Shown piece by piece: positions 46,826 to 55,976 of a DNA stretch of 64,000 nt (positions within the stretch are counted from its first letter, which is position 1; the number at the start of each line of letters is the position of its first letter). Made by a program: the position numbers and the translations under genes. This stretch comes from Marinobacter aromaticivorans. GTDB taxonomy: Bacteria > Pseudomonadota > Gammaproteobacteria > Pseudomonadales > Oleiphilaceae. Location of the stretch: positions 434,001 to 498,000 of the forward strand of contig NZ_NIHD01000003.1 in the NCBI RefSeq assembly GCF_002806975.1, in the 5' to 3' direction. The notes beneath the pieces are model-generated. The model saw nothing but the letters and a program-made list of their open reading frames with translations. It was not told where the DNA came from and did not search any database.

Positions 46826-47956
46826 ATGGCTGAAGCAAAAAAAACAGGTGGCGCAGGCCTTCGCGGGCAGGTTGCTGGTGAAACCGCACTGTGCACCGTT
46901 GGTAAAACCGGAACCGGCCTGACCTATCGCGGTTACGACGTCAGTGACCTGGCAGACAACGCCCAGTTTGAAGAAGTAGCCTACCTGCTACTGCGCGGCA
47001 AACTGCCGAACCAGCAGGAACTGGATGCCTACAAGAAGAAACTGCAAAGCCTTCGCGGGCTGCCTGCCCCCCTGAAAGCGGTTCTAGAACAGATTCCCAA
47101 AGACGCTCACCCCATGGATGTAATGCGTACCGGCTGCTCCATGCTGGGCAACCTGGAAACCGAAGAGGACTTCAGCCAGCAGGACGATAAAATCGACCGC
47201 ATGCTGGCCCTGTTTCCCTCCATCATCACCTACTGGTACCGCTTCGCCCACGAAGGCGTACGCATTGAAACAGACAGTGATGTGGACTCCATTGGCGGCC
47301 ACTTCCTCGAACTGCTGCACGGTAAAAAGCCCAGCGAACTGCACGAACGGGTAATGAACGTATCCCTGATTCTATACGCCGAGCACGAATTCAACGCCTC
47401 CACCTTCACCGCCCGCGTGTGCGCATCCACACTCTCTGACATCCACAGCTGCGTAACCGGCGCCATCGGAACCCTCCGCGGCCCGCTGCACGGCGGTGCC
47501 AACGAAGCAGCCATGGAGCTGATTCAGAGATTCAAAACGCCAGAAGAAGCCGAAGAAGGCCTGATGGGCATGCTGGCGCGCAAGGAAAAGATCATGGGCT
47601 TCGGCCACGCGGTTTATACCGAGTCGGATCCCCGCAACGTGATCATCAAGAAGTGGTCGGAAAAACTGGCCAAGGAAGTAGGTGATACGGTGCTCTACCC
47701 GGTATCCGTGCGCTGTGAAGAAGTCATGTGGCGTGAGAAAAAACTGTTCTGCAACGCCGACTTCTTCCATGCATCTACGTACCACTTCATGGGCATTCCG
47801 ACTGAACTCTTCACCCCAATCTTCGTCATGTCCCGCGTTTCCGGCTGGACGGCGCATGTGAAAGAGCAGCGTGCCAATAACCGGATTATCCGCCCGAGCG
47901 CGGATTACACCGGGCCGGAGCATGCTGAGTGGCTGCCGATTGAGAAGCGGGCGTGA
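46826..47956 (+). CDS. prpC: 2-Methylcitrate synthase PrpC
   Basis: 376 residues of the citrate synthase family. Condenses propionyl-CoA with oxaloacetate. N-terminal GLRGQVAGETALCTVGKTG is typical of PrpC; active-site histidines in GPLHGGANE and GFGHAVYTESDPR, and the aspartate near FFHASTYHFMG. AAAGGGAG upstream. A REP-like repeat pair separates it from acnD. Confidence 0.96.
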   Translation: MAEAKKTGGAGLRGQVAGETALCTVGKTGTGLTYRGYDVSDLADNAQFEEVAYLLLRGKLPNQQELDAYKKKLQSLRGLPAPLKAVLEQIPKDAHPMDVMRTGCSMLGNLETEEDFSQQDDKIDRMLALFPSIITYWYRFAHEGVRIETDSDVDSIGGHFLELLHGKKPSELHERVMNVSLILYAEHEFNASTFTARVCASTLSDIHSCVTGAIGTLRGPLHGGANEAAMELIQRFKTPEEAEEGLMGMLARKEKIMGFGHAVYTESDPRNVIIKKWSEKLAKEVGDTVLYPVSVRCEEVMWREKKLFCNADFFHASTYHFMGIPTELFTPIFVMSRVSGWTAHVKEQRANNRIIRPSADYTGPEHAEWLPIEKRA

Positions 47957-47984
47957 TGTGAGTTGAGAGGAAGCCTTTGCTTCC

Positions 47985-48131
47985 CCCCCCTCTCCCCAAC
48001 CCCTCTCCCGCGAGGGGAGAGGGGCTAAAGATTCCCGCGAGGGAACAAAGCATCCAGCCCACTCTCACTCCCGGAATGGCGATCTTGTCTCCCCTCTCCC
48101 CTCGCGGGAGAGGGGCCGGGGGAGAGGGGGA
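47985..48131. repeat. REP-like inverted pair between prpC and acnD
   Basis: The unit CCCTCTCCCGCGAGGGGAGA, itself able to form a hairpin and preceded by CCCTCTCCCCAA, lies at 47985-48026. Its inverse complement lies at 48090-48131, 63 bases away. The same paired structure occurs at 50807-50922. This is the layout of bacterial interspersed REP pairs. Confidence 0.85.
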
Positions 48132-48160
48132 GCCACCATATTCCAATCAAGAGAATTCAA

Positions 48161-50773
48161 ATGAACACCAACTACCGCAAACCCCTGCCAGGCACCGACC
48201 TGGACTATTTCGACACCCGCCAGGCCGTAGAAGACATTCAGCCCGGCGCCTACGACAAACTCCCATACACCTCCAGAATCCTGGCGGAACAGCTGGTTCG
48301 CCGCTGCGATCCGGACGCACTCACCGATTCCCTCAAGCAGCTCATCGAGCGCAAGCGGGATCTCGACTTCCCCTGGTATCCGGCCCGCGTAGTCTGCCAC
48401 GACATCCTGGGCCAGACCGCACTGGTGGATCTCGCCGGCCTGCGCGATGCCATTGCCGAGAAGGGCGGTGATCCCGCCAAAGTAAACCCGGTGGTGCCCA
48501 CCCAATTGATTGTGGACCACTCCCTGGCGGTGGAGCACGCCGGCTTTGAGAAAGACGCCTTCGAGAAAAACCGCGCCATCGAAGACCGCCGCAACGACGA
48601 CCGCTTCCACTTCATCAACTGGACCAAAAAAGCGTTCAAGAACGTGGATGTGATTCCCCCGGGCAACGGCATCATGCACCAGATCAACCTGGAGAAAATG
48701 TCTCCGGTGATCCAGGCGCGCCCGGATGGTGAAGGCAAGAAGGTCGCTTTCCCCGATACCTGCGTAGGTACCGACAGCCACACGCCCATGGTGGATGCCC
48801 TGGGCGTTATCTCCGTAGGCGTTGGTGGCCTGGAAGCGGAGAGCGTGATGCTGGGCCGTGCCTCCATGATGCGCCTGCCGGATATCGTGGGTGTTGAGCT
48901 CACCGGTAAACTGCAGCCAGGCATCACCAGTACCGATATGGTTTTGGCCCTGACCGAGTTCCTGCGCCGAGAGCGTGTGGTAGGGGCCTATCTTGAATTC
49001 TTTGGCGAAGGCGCAGACAGTCTCACCATCGGCGACCGTGCCACCATCTCCAACATGACACCGGAATACGGCGCCACAGCTGCAATGTTCTACATCGACG
49101 GCCAGACCATCGACTACCTCAAACTCACCGGCCGTGAAGACGAGCAGGTGGCACTGGTAGAGAAATACGCCAAGCACACCGGCCTCTGGGCAGATGCCCT
49201 GAAAACCGCCGAGTACGAGCGCATTCTGAAGTTTGATCTTTCCACCGTTGTACGCACCCTGGCTGGCCCGTCCAACCCCCATGCTCACCTGCCAACCTCT
49301 GAGCTTGCCTCAAGGGGTATTGCCAGTGAGTGGGAGCAGGAAGAAGGCAAAATGCCGGATGGCGCGGTAATCATCGCTGCCATCACCAGCTGCACCAACA
49401 CCAGTAACCCCCGTAACATGGTGGCCGCTGGTTTGATTGCCCGTAACGCCAATAAGCTGGGCCTCACCCGCAAGCCCTGGGTGAAAACCTCCCTGGCACC
49501 GGGCTCCAAAACTGTTGAGATGTACCTGAACGATGCCAAGCTGTTACCAGAGCTGGAAGACCTCGGCTTTGGCGTGGTCGGCTTTGCCTGCACCACCTGT
49601 AACGGTATGAGCGGTGCACTGGATCCTGAAATCCAGAGAGAAGTGGTTGAGCGGGATTTGTACTCAACAGCGGTGCTCTCCGGTAACCGTAACTTCGATG
49701 GCCGGATTCATCCCTACGCCAAACAGGCGTTTCTGGCCTCTCCGCCGCTGGTGGTGGCTTACGCCATTGCCGGAACCATCCGCTTCGACATCGAAAAAGA
49801 CGCCCTAGGCTACGATAAGGACGGCAACCCCGTAACCTTGAAGGACATCTGGCCGGATGATGCAGAAATCGACGCCATCGTGAAAGAATCGGTGAAGCCG
49901 GAACAGTTCCGCAGCACCTACATCCCGATGTTCGACGTAACCCAGGAATCCCACGCCAACGTCAGCCCCTTGTACGACTGGCGCCCAATGAGCACCTACA
50001 TCCGCCGCCCGCCATACTGGGAAGGCAGCATGGTAGGGGAGAAGGCTCTCAAAGGGATGCGCCCGCTGGCGGTGTTGCCGGATAACATCACCACCGACCA
50101 CCTTTCACCCTCCAACGCGATTCTGATGAACAGCGCTGCCGGTGAATACCTGCACAAAATGGGCGTGCCGGAAGTGGACTTCAACTCCTACGCCACTCAC
50201 CGTGGTGACCACCTGACCGCACAAAGGGCAACCCTGGCCAACCCGAAACTGTTCAACGAAATGGTTCTGGATGAAAACGGCAAAGTGAAGCAGGGCTCTC
50301 TGGCCCGCATCGAGCCGGAAGGCAAGGTCACCCGCATGTGGGAAGCCATAGAGACCTACATGGAGCGCAAACAGCCGCTGATCATCATCGCCGGCGCTGA
50401 CTACGGCCAGGGTTCCTCCCGCGACTGGGCGGCAAAGGGTGTGGCGCTCGCCGGTGTTGAAGCCATTGTTGCCGAAGGCTTTGAGCGCATCCACCGGACC
50501 AACCTGGTGGGTATGGGTGTTATGCCTTTGCAGTTTGAAGAAGGCACAACCCGCAAGACCCTGAAGATTGACGGTACAGAAACCTTTGATGTGGAAGGTA
50601 AGCCCGAGCCGGGTGCCACGCTGACTCTGGTTATCAACCGCAAAGATGGCAGTTCGCAGAGAGTGCCTGTTATCTGCAGGCTGGATACGGCTGAGGAGTT
50701 GTCGATTTACTCTGCAGGTGGTGTGTTGCAGCGGTTTGCTGAGGATTTCCTTCAATCGGAAGGAGCGGCTTGA
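48161..50773 (+). CDS. acnD: Fe/S-dependent 2-methylcitrate dehydratase AcnD
   Basis: 870 residues of the aconitase family. With PrpF it replaces PrpD-type dehydration, converting 2-methylcitrate to 2-methyl-cis-aconitate. Cluster cysteines in TSCTNTSNP and ACTTCNGMSG; DSHTPMVDALGV and the C-terminal GADYGQGSSRDWAAKG of the swivel domain are seen. AcnD-specific N-terminus (KPLPGTDLDYFDTRQAVE). RNA-type spacing to prpC is lengthened by the repeat pair. Confidence 0.97.
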   Translation: MNTNYRKPLPGTDLDYFDTRQAVEDIQPGAYDKLPYTSRILAEQLVRRCDPDALTDSLKQLIERKRDLDFPWYPARVVCHDILGQTALVDLAGLRDAIAEKGGDPAKVNPVVPTQLIVDHSLAVEHAGFEKDAFEKNRAIEDRRNDDRFHFINWTKKAFKNVDVIPPGNGIMHQINLEKMSPVIQARPDGEGKKVAFPDTCVGTDSHTPMVDALGVISVGVGGLEAESVMLGRASMMRLPDIVGVELTGKLQPGITSTDMVLALTEFLRRERVVGAYLEFFGEGADSLTIGDRATISNMTPEYGATAAMFYIDGQTIDYLKLTGREDEQVALVEKYAKHTGLWADALKTAEYERILKFDLSTVVRTLAGPSNPHAHLPTSELASRGIASEWEQEEGKMPDGAVIIAAITSCTNTSNPRNMVAAGLIARNANKLGLTRKPWVKTSLAPGSKTVEMYLNDAKLLPELEDLGFGVVGFACTTCNGMSGALDPEIQREVVERDLYSTAVLSGNRNFDGRIHPYAKQAFLASPPLVVAYAIAGTIRFDIEKDALGYDKDGNPVTLKDIWPDDAEIDAIVKESVKPEQFRSTYIPMFDVTQESHANVSPLYDWRPMSTYIRRPPYWEGSMVGEKALKGMRPLAVLPDNITTDHLSPSNAILMNSAAGEYLHKMGVPEVDFNSYATHRGDHLTAQRATLANPKLFNEMVLDENGKVKQGSLARIEPEGKVTRMWEAIETYMERKQPLIIIAGADYGQGSSRDWAAKGVALAGVEAIVAEGFERIHRTNLVGMGVMPLQFEEGTTRKTLKIDGTETFDVEGKPEPGATLTLVINRKDGSSQRVPVICRLDTAEELSIYSAGGVLQRFAEDFLQSEGAA

Positions 50774-50778
50774 AGGAG

Positions 50779-50804
50779 CTGCCACTGGATGTGGCAGGTT
50801 CTTT
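50779..50804 (+). terminator. Hairpin with T-run after acnD (weak)
   Basis: CTGCCAC (50779-50785) and GTGGCAG (50791-50797) with a 5-base loop, followed by GTTCTTTT. The downstream prpF and prpD genes are co-directional, so it may only attenuate transcription. Confidence 0.4.
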
Positions 50805-50806
50805 TA

Positions 50807-50922
50807 CCCCCTCTCCCCCGGCCCCTCTCCCGCGAGGGGAGAGGGGAGCTTGACTCCCAAACCTGAGAGCAGCGCAGTAAAGCCCCTCTCCCCCGGCGGG
50901 AGAGGGGTTGGGGAGAGGGGGC
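50807..50922. repeat. REP-like inverted pair between acnD and prpF
   Basis: Second copy of the element at 47985: left unit 50807-50849 (CCCTCTCCCGCGAGGGGAGA core) and right unit 50883-50922 in inverse orientation, separated by 33 bases. Both pairs lie in gaps of the same operon. Confidence 0.85.
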
Positions 50923-50968
50923 GAGGACAACCCCCAACCCCAAAACCAAACACCAAAGGTAACCCCAC

Positions 50969-52144
50969 ATGCCCCACAAGCCCCAAATAAAAATCCCCGC
51001 CACCTACATGCGTGGCGGCACCAGCAAAGGCGTGTTCTTCCGCCTGGAAGATCTCCCCGAAAAAGCCCGGACCCCGGGCCCGGCGAGGGATGCCATTCTG
51101 TTGCGCGTAATCGGCAGCCCGGACCCCTACCAGAAGCACACAGACGGCATGGGCGGCGCCACATCCAGCACCAGTAAAACGGTCATCCTGGCCAAGCCTA
51201 CCCAGCCGGATCACGATGTGGATTACCTGTTCGGGCAGGTGAGCATCGATAAGCCTTTCGTAGACTGGAGCGGCAACTGCGGCAACCTCACAGCCGCGGT
51301 AGGTGCCTTTGCCATTAACAGCGGTTTTGTTGCCAAAGACCGCATCCCGGAGAACGGCACGGCGGTTGTGCGTATCTGGCAGGCCAATATCGGCAAAACC
51401 ATCATCGCCAATGTGCCCATCACCAACGGTGAAGTGCAGGAAACCGGCGACTTTGAGCTGGACGGCGTTACATTTCCTGCCGCCGAGGTGAAGGTTGAAT
51501 TCATGGACCCAGCAGACGGCGAAGGTTCCATGTTTCCCACCGGCAATCTGGTGGATGAACTGGACGTGCCCGGCGTTGGTACCCTGAAGGCCACCATGAT
51601 CAATGCCGGTATTCCCACCGTGTTCATCAATGCAGAGGCAATCGGTTACACGGGCACGGAGCTGCAGGATGATATCAACAGCAATCCCGAAGCACTGGCG
51701 ATGTTTGAAACCATCCGTGCCCAGGGCGCGGTAAAAATGGGTCTGATCCAGAACATTGAAGAGGCCGCCGCCCGGCAGCACACACCAAAAGTTGCTTTCG
51801 TAGCGCCGCCGGCGGACTACACTGCATCCAGTGGCAAAAATATCAACGCGGGCGATATTGATGTGCTGGTGCGCGCTTTGTCCATGGGCAAACTGCACCA
51901 CGCCATGATGGGCACGGCGGCCGTGGCCATTGCTACGGCGGCAGCCATTCCCGGAACGTTGGTAAATCTGGCAGCGGGCGGTGGCGATCGCACTTCAGTG
52001 ACTTTCGGCCATCCCTCAGGCACTCTGCAGGTAGGCGCGGAAGCAAAAGAAGTGAACGGCCAGTGGACTGCCACCAAAGCCATCATGAGCCGAAGCGCGC
52101 GCATTCTGATGGAGGGCTGGGTTCGCATACCGGATGAGGCCTGA
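50969..52144 (+). CDS. prpF: 2-Methylaconitate isomerase PrpF
   Basis: 391 residues. Family signature MRGGTSKGVFF near the N-terminus, then GNCGNLTAAVGAFAI and TVFINAEAIGYTG. Isomerises the 2-methyl-aconitate formed by AcnD (trans to cis). AcnD and PrpF always act as a pair. Ribosome site AAAGGTAA upstream. Confidence 0.96.
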   Translation: MPHKPQIKIPATYMRGGTSKGVFFRLEDLPEKARTPGPARDAILLRVIGSPDPYQKHTDGMGGATSSTSKTVILAKPTQPDHDVDYLFGQVSIDKPFVDWSGNCGNLTAAVGAFAINSGFVAKDRIPENGTAVVRIWQANIGKTIIANVPITNGEVQETGDFELDGVTFPAAEVKVEFMDPADGEGSMFPTGNLVDELDVPGVGTLKATMINAGIPTVFINAEAIGYTGTELQDDINSNPEALAMFETIRAQGAVKMGLIQNIEEAAARQHTPKVAFVAPPADYTASSGKNINAGDIDVLVRALSMGKLHHAMMGTAAVAIATAAAIPGTLVNLAAGGGDRTSVTFGHPSGTLQVGAEAKEVNGQWTATKAIMSRSARILMEGWVRIPDEA

Positions 52145-52192
52145 ACCTCGAAGCACAAACATCACCACATGAGCCCCGAAAGGAGGAGCGAT

Positions 52193-53677
52193 ATGTCTGC
52201 AACATTCGATCTCAACGAGCGACCCGATTACGACGACGTTCTGCAGCGGATTGCAGACTACGTTCTGACCTATCGGGTGAAGAGCAAGGAAGCCTGGAAT
52301 ACCGCGCGCCTCTGCCTGATGGACACCCTGGGCTGCGGGTTGCTGGCACTTCGCTTTCCGGAATGCACCAAGCATCTCGGGCCGATTGTGGAGGGAACAG
52401 TTGTTCCCCACGGTGCGCGGGTTCCCGGTACGTCGTTCCGCCTTGACCCCGTCAAGGCTGCCTGGGATATCGGCTGCATCGTGCGTTGGCTGGATTATAA
52501 CGACACTTGGCTGGCCGCAGAGTGGGGGCACCCTTCGGATAACCTGGGCGGGATTCTCGCGGTGGCAGACCACCTGTCCCAGAAACGCGTTGCACAGGGA
52601 AAGGAACCGCTCACCATGCGCGAAGTTCTGGAAGCCATGATCATGGCGCACGAAATCCAGGGTGTGCTCGCCCTGGAGAACTCCTTCAACCGGGTAGGGC
52701 TGGACCACGTGATACTGGTGAAGGTCGCTTCCACCGCGGTCACCGCCAAGCTAATGGGCGCCAACCGCGAGCAGTTGCTTTCAGCACTCTCTCACGCCTG
52801 GGTAGACGGACAGGCCCTGCGAACTTACCGCCACGCACCAAACGCCGGCTCCCGTAAATCCTGGGCTGCTGGTGATGCCACATCCCGGGCGGTTCGCCTC
52901 GCGGATATTGCCATGCGTGGAGAAATGGGCATTCCAAGCGCGCTGACCGCTCCGCAGTGGGGGTTCTACGATGTGCTTTTCAGTAAAACCAACAAAGACC
53001 AGGCCCTCAAGCCCGAGGATAAACGCAAGTTCTCATTACCCCAGGACTTCGGTTCCTACGTAATGGAAAACATTCTGTTCAAGATTTCCTTCCCGGCGGA
53101 GTTTCATGCCCAGACGGCCGCTGAAGCGGCGGTAACGCTTCATCCCCAGGTAAAAGACCGGCTGGACGAGATCGACCGAATCGTTATCACCACACACGAG
53201 TCGGCGATTCGTATTATTTCCAAAAAAGGCAAGCTGGCGAATGCGGCGGACCGGGATCACTGCCTGCAGTACATGGCCGCAGTACCACTGATTTTCGGTA
53301 ACCTCAACGCCGAGCACTACGAAGACAGCTTCCACGAGGCCAATCCGCTCATAGACAGGCTGCGGGAAAAGATGGAAATCGTGGAAGACGAGCGCTACAC
53401 CCGGGAATATCTGGAACCGGACAAGCGCTCCATCGCTAACGCCATTCAGGTGTTTTTCACAGACGGCTCCAGCACCGACAAGGTTGAGGTTGAATATCCC
53501 GTCGGCCACCGCAGGCGCCGGAAAGAGGGGATCCCGCTGTTGGAAGAAAAATTCAAGGCCAATGTTGCTACTCGTTTTGTCGGGCAGCGATGCCAGGAAA
53601 TATTTGACCTGTGTAATAATCAGCGGGCACTTGAGAAAACATCGGCTGATGAGTTCTCAAGGTTGTTTATGATATAG
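52193..53677 (+). CDS. prpD: 2-Methylcitrate dehydratase PrpD
   Basis: 494 residues of the MmgE/PrpD family ([17 protein letters not shown] [58 protein letters not shown]). Dehydrates 2-methylcitrate without an Fe-S cluster. Its presence with AcnD gives two dehydratase routes, a common arrangement. ATG 52193 is chosen for AGGAGG 6 bases upstream; the frame runs to 52169. Last prp gene; converges with the XrtA ATPase gene. Confidence 0.95.
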   Translation: MSATFDLNERPDYDDVLQRIADYVLTYRVKSKEAWNTARLCLMDTLGCGLLALRFPECTKHLGPIVEGTVVPHGARVPGTSFRLDPVKAAWDIGCIVRWLDYNDTWLAAEWGHPSDNLGGILAVADHLSQKRVAQGKEPLTMREVLEAMIMAHEIQGVLALENSFNRVGLDHVILVKVASTAVTAKLMGANREQLLSALSHAWVDGQALRTYRHAPNAGSRKSWAAGDATSRAVRLADIAMRGEMGIPSALTAPQWGFYDVLFSKTNKDQALKPEDKRKFSLPQDFGSYVMENILFKISFPAEFHAQTAAEAAVTLHPQVKDRLDEIDRIVITTHESAIRIISKKGKLANAADRDHCLQYMAAVPLIFGNLNAEHYEDSFHEANPLIDRLREKMEIVEDERYTREYLEPDKRSIANAIQVFFTDGSSTDKVEVEYPVGHRRRRKEGIPLLEEKFKANVATRFVGQRCQEIFDLCNNQRALEKTSADEFSRLFMI

Positions 53678-53721
53678 CAGGGCGGTCACTGCTTAAACGG
53701 GTTTGCAGTGGCCAGAAAGCA

Positions 53722-54765
53722 TCACTTGCGACCGGGCGACAACGGTTTGACGTTGTCAGGCGCCCCGATATTTTCCCTGCGGGAAGACTGCTCGTCCGGG
53801 AAAATCGACGCCAGCCGGTTGTCAATTCGCTCCAGCGCTTCCGCCATGCGCAGAAGCGCAGTGGTTGCGCCCGTGAGATCGCCCATGTTGTATCCGGCAT
53901 GCCCCGGGCCTGGATGTTCCTGCTTCGTAAGCTCGGTGCTTTTAGGCGCTTTTTCCGGCAGCACATCCCCCAGCAAATCCTTGCGAATGGATTTGAGATC
54001 ATGGGGGTCGATGAACGGTCTGTCTTCGGAGTATGCGCACATCATCATCCCGTCACACAGCTTATTGACCAGTCGCGGAATGCCTTTGCTCAGCTTGTGG
54101 ATTTCGCGAACGGTGCCACTATCAAAAAGCTTGTTGCCGCCGCCATGGCCGGAAACCAGAAGCCGGTAGTCAATATACTCAGTTGTTTCAGCAAGGGTCA
54201 GACCTTCCAGATGGAAGAAAAGCTTCACCCGCTGAGCAAGCTGGGGAATATCCAGTACCGCCTGTTTCAGCTCCGGCTGTCCAAGCAGGATCACCCGCAT
54301 TGACGGCCCGCCCATGCTTTCCATGCCAGTCAGCATACGGATGTCTTCAAGATTCTCCCGGGTAAGGTTCTGCGCTTCATCAATGGTTAACACCACCGGG
54401 GTGCCTGCCGTGGCCATTTTTTCCAGGTAATCGGTAATCTGAAAGAGCATTGCAACTTTGCTCTCGTCCTCCACCTTTATCCCCGCCTTGCGAAGAATCA
54501 GGCTGAAGAGATCCCTGGATTCCAGATTGGTGTAAGAAATATTGAGCAGTTTCAGATTGCTGTCGAGGTTACGAATGGTCTTCTTCAGCAGGGTTGTCTT
54601 GCCGGAACCAATTTCACCGCTGATAACCACAAAGCCTTCAGAGCTCCAGATCGCCGAAGACATGTACACGTAAGCCCGGGAATGCTGCTGGCTCATGTAA
54701 ATAAAGTCGTCTTCCGGTGTAATGCGGAAGGGATGTCTGTGGAGACCGAAAAATTCCAGATACAT
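53722..54765 (-). CDS. XrtA/PEP-CTERM system-associated ATPase
   Basis: 347 residues. N-terminal YLEFFGLHRHPFRITPEDDF is the TIGR03015/ExeA-like signature. Walker A GEIGSGKT (50-57), Walker B VVLTIDEAQNL (about 124-134), then an AAA lid. The C-terminal 70 residues are charged and low-complexity (KAPKSTELTKQEHPGPG). Members are found only in exosortase-linked exopolysaccharide loci; the role is thought to be regulation or assembly. Downstream of the deacetylase gene by 20 bases. Confidence 0.9.
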   Translation of the reverse strand: MYLEFFGLHRHPFRITPEDDFIYMSQQHSRAYVYMSSAIWSSEGFVVISGEIGSGKTTLLKKTIRNLDSNLKLLNISYTNLESRDLFSLILRKAGIKVEDESKVAMLFQITDYLEKMATAGTPVVLTIDEAQNLTRENLEDIRMLTGMESMGGPSMRVILLGQPELKQAVLDIPQLAQRVKLFFHLEGLTLAETTEYIDYRLLVSGHGGGNKLFDSGTVREIHKLSKGIPRLVNKLCDGMMMCAYSEDRPFIDPHDLKSIRKDLLGDVLPEKAPKSTELTKQEHPGPGHAGYNMGDLTGATTALLRMAEALERIDNRLASIFPDEQSSRRENIGAPDNVKPLSPGRK

Positions 54766-54785
54766 ATTCAGTTCCTGTCCCCGAA

Positions 54786-55694
54786 TCAGGCAAGGCGGAT
54801 CATCTGATCGCTGCGCAGCAGGGTTTTGTCTGGTTCATAGGCATTATAGCTTTCGCTCACGGTTCCGAACCGGAAATCCCCAAGCAATCGCTCAAGGCGA
54901 TCGTGGCACTGATGCAGATTAGTATAATGCCGGAAGCGTGAGAACCAGCTTGCGTTATTGTAACGTGGTTGCTCCGGGTCTATCTCCCAGGGGTGCAGAT
55001 AAAACATCTGGGGTTTCGCGCCAAAGCCGGAGGCGTTGCGAAACAGGTAACGAAATACCGGATAGGGAAACTGGCGGAAATAACCGCCCCCGGCTGCCGG
55101 TATGGAAAGCCCCATTATATGGGCGGTGGTCAGCGGAAATTCCCGGATAATGGCGCCACTGGCGGTTTCGATGGAGTAGGGCGCCGACGGCGAGCCGGGG
55201 ATACCGTAACGGTCATGACGCACGGGGAATATGCTCGAATCCCAGGTAAAGCCTGCATCACTCAGTATGTCCAGTGCCCAAAGCGACTTCCGGGTAATGG
55301 AGTAACTTGCAGCGCGGTAGCCTTCTACGGCTTTACCGGTGATGTCTTCCAGCAGCGCCTTGGAACGAAGTGTTTCTTCCCGGAAAACCTCCTGAGTCTG
55401 GTTGTAGATCAGCTGGTGACTGTATCCGTGGGAGGCAATCTCGTGCCCGTGATCGGACAACTTGCGGATAAGAGCCGGAAATCTCTCGGCTACCCATCCG
55501 AGCACAAAGAAGGTAGCCTTTACGTGATGCTTGTCAAACAGCGCGAGCAGGCGTTCCGTATTCTGCTCCACCCTGGACGGCAATGTGTCCCACTGCTCTG
55601 GCCGTATGACGCCGGAAAGCGCAGCAACGTGGAAGTAGTCTTCTACGTCTATGCTCATGGCGTGTAAGGGTGAGGATGTTTCCTTTCCAGGCAC
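54786..55694 (-). CDS. XrtA system polysaccharide deacetylase
   Basis: 302 residues of the NodB-type carbohydrate esterase family with a C-terminal DUF3473-like extension. The catalytic Asp-containing motif is SIDVEDYFHV; the metal histidines are in HEIASHGYSH; RAASYSITRKSLWALD follows. It removes acetyl groups from the exopolysaccharide in the cytoplasm or periplasm (no signal peptide is seen). Divergent from the plus-strand part of the same locus. Confidence 0.9.
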   Translation of the reverse strand: MPGKETSSPLHAMSIDVEDYFHVAALSGVIRPEQWDTLPSRVEQNTERLLALFDKHHVKATFFVLGWVAERFPALIRKLSDHGHEIASHGYSHQLIYNQTQEVFREETLRSKALLEDITGKAVEGYRAASYSITRKSLWALDILSDAGFTWDSSIFPVRHDRYGIPGSPSAPYSIETASGAIIREFPLTTAHIMGLSIPAAGGGYFRQFPYPVFRYLFRNASGFGAKPQMFYLHPWEIDPEQPRYNNASWFSRFRHYTNLHQCHDRLERLLGDFRFGTVSESYNAYEPDKTLLRSDQMIRLA

Positions 55695-55976
55695 GGGCTC
55701 TCCTTTCCATGCATAACGAAGAACCTGATTCTCGCTTACTGACCGTGTAAATACAATTCTGGATGCGAGTAGTTCCGCTTCGCGAGAGAAACTGTGTAAA
55801 ATTCAGCAGGTGAAAGATACAATGAGTTGAGATTAGAGTCTGGTCAGCGCAGAATGGACCGCTCGAAAAAAGAACCGGTGGTAAGAAGATCGGTCCTTGT
55901 CAGATTGAGCGTTTGTCGCCGGAAAACTGATGTTGGTCTGTTGCAAGGCGTTGTGCAGTCAACAAGGAAGTTCAGT
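55695..55976. promoter_or_regulatory. Divergent promoter region of the XrtA exopolysaccharide locus
   Basis: 282 bases between the deacetylase gene (minus) and the glycosyltransferase gene (plus). The frame of the latter is open from 55827, but that part is Arg/Lys-rich and without homology. No confident -35/-10 pair; AAGGAAG at 55964-55970 is the ribosome site for GTG 55977. Confidence 0.4.

Noticed and set aside
47985..48131. CRISPR array
   Set aside because: The repeats are inverted pairs without regular spacers; no array-like direct repeats or cas genes were seen in the window.
48065..49288. Long minus-strand ORF of 407 codons opposite acnD
   Set aside because: It mirrors the codon structure of the well-supported acnD gene, has no ribosome site or domain, and reads through the REP-like repeat.
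50804..51901. Minus-strand ORF of 365 codons opposite prpF
   Set aside because: A shadow of prpF and of the repeat pair; low-complexity Gly/His-rich translation with no family features.
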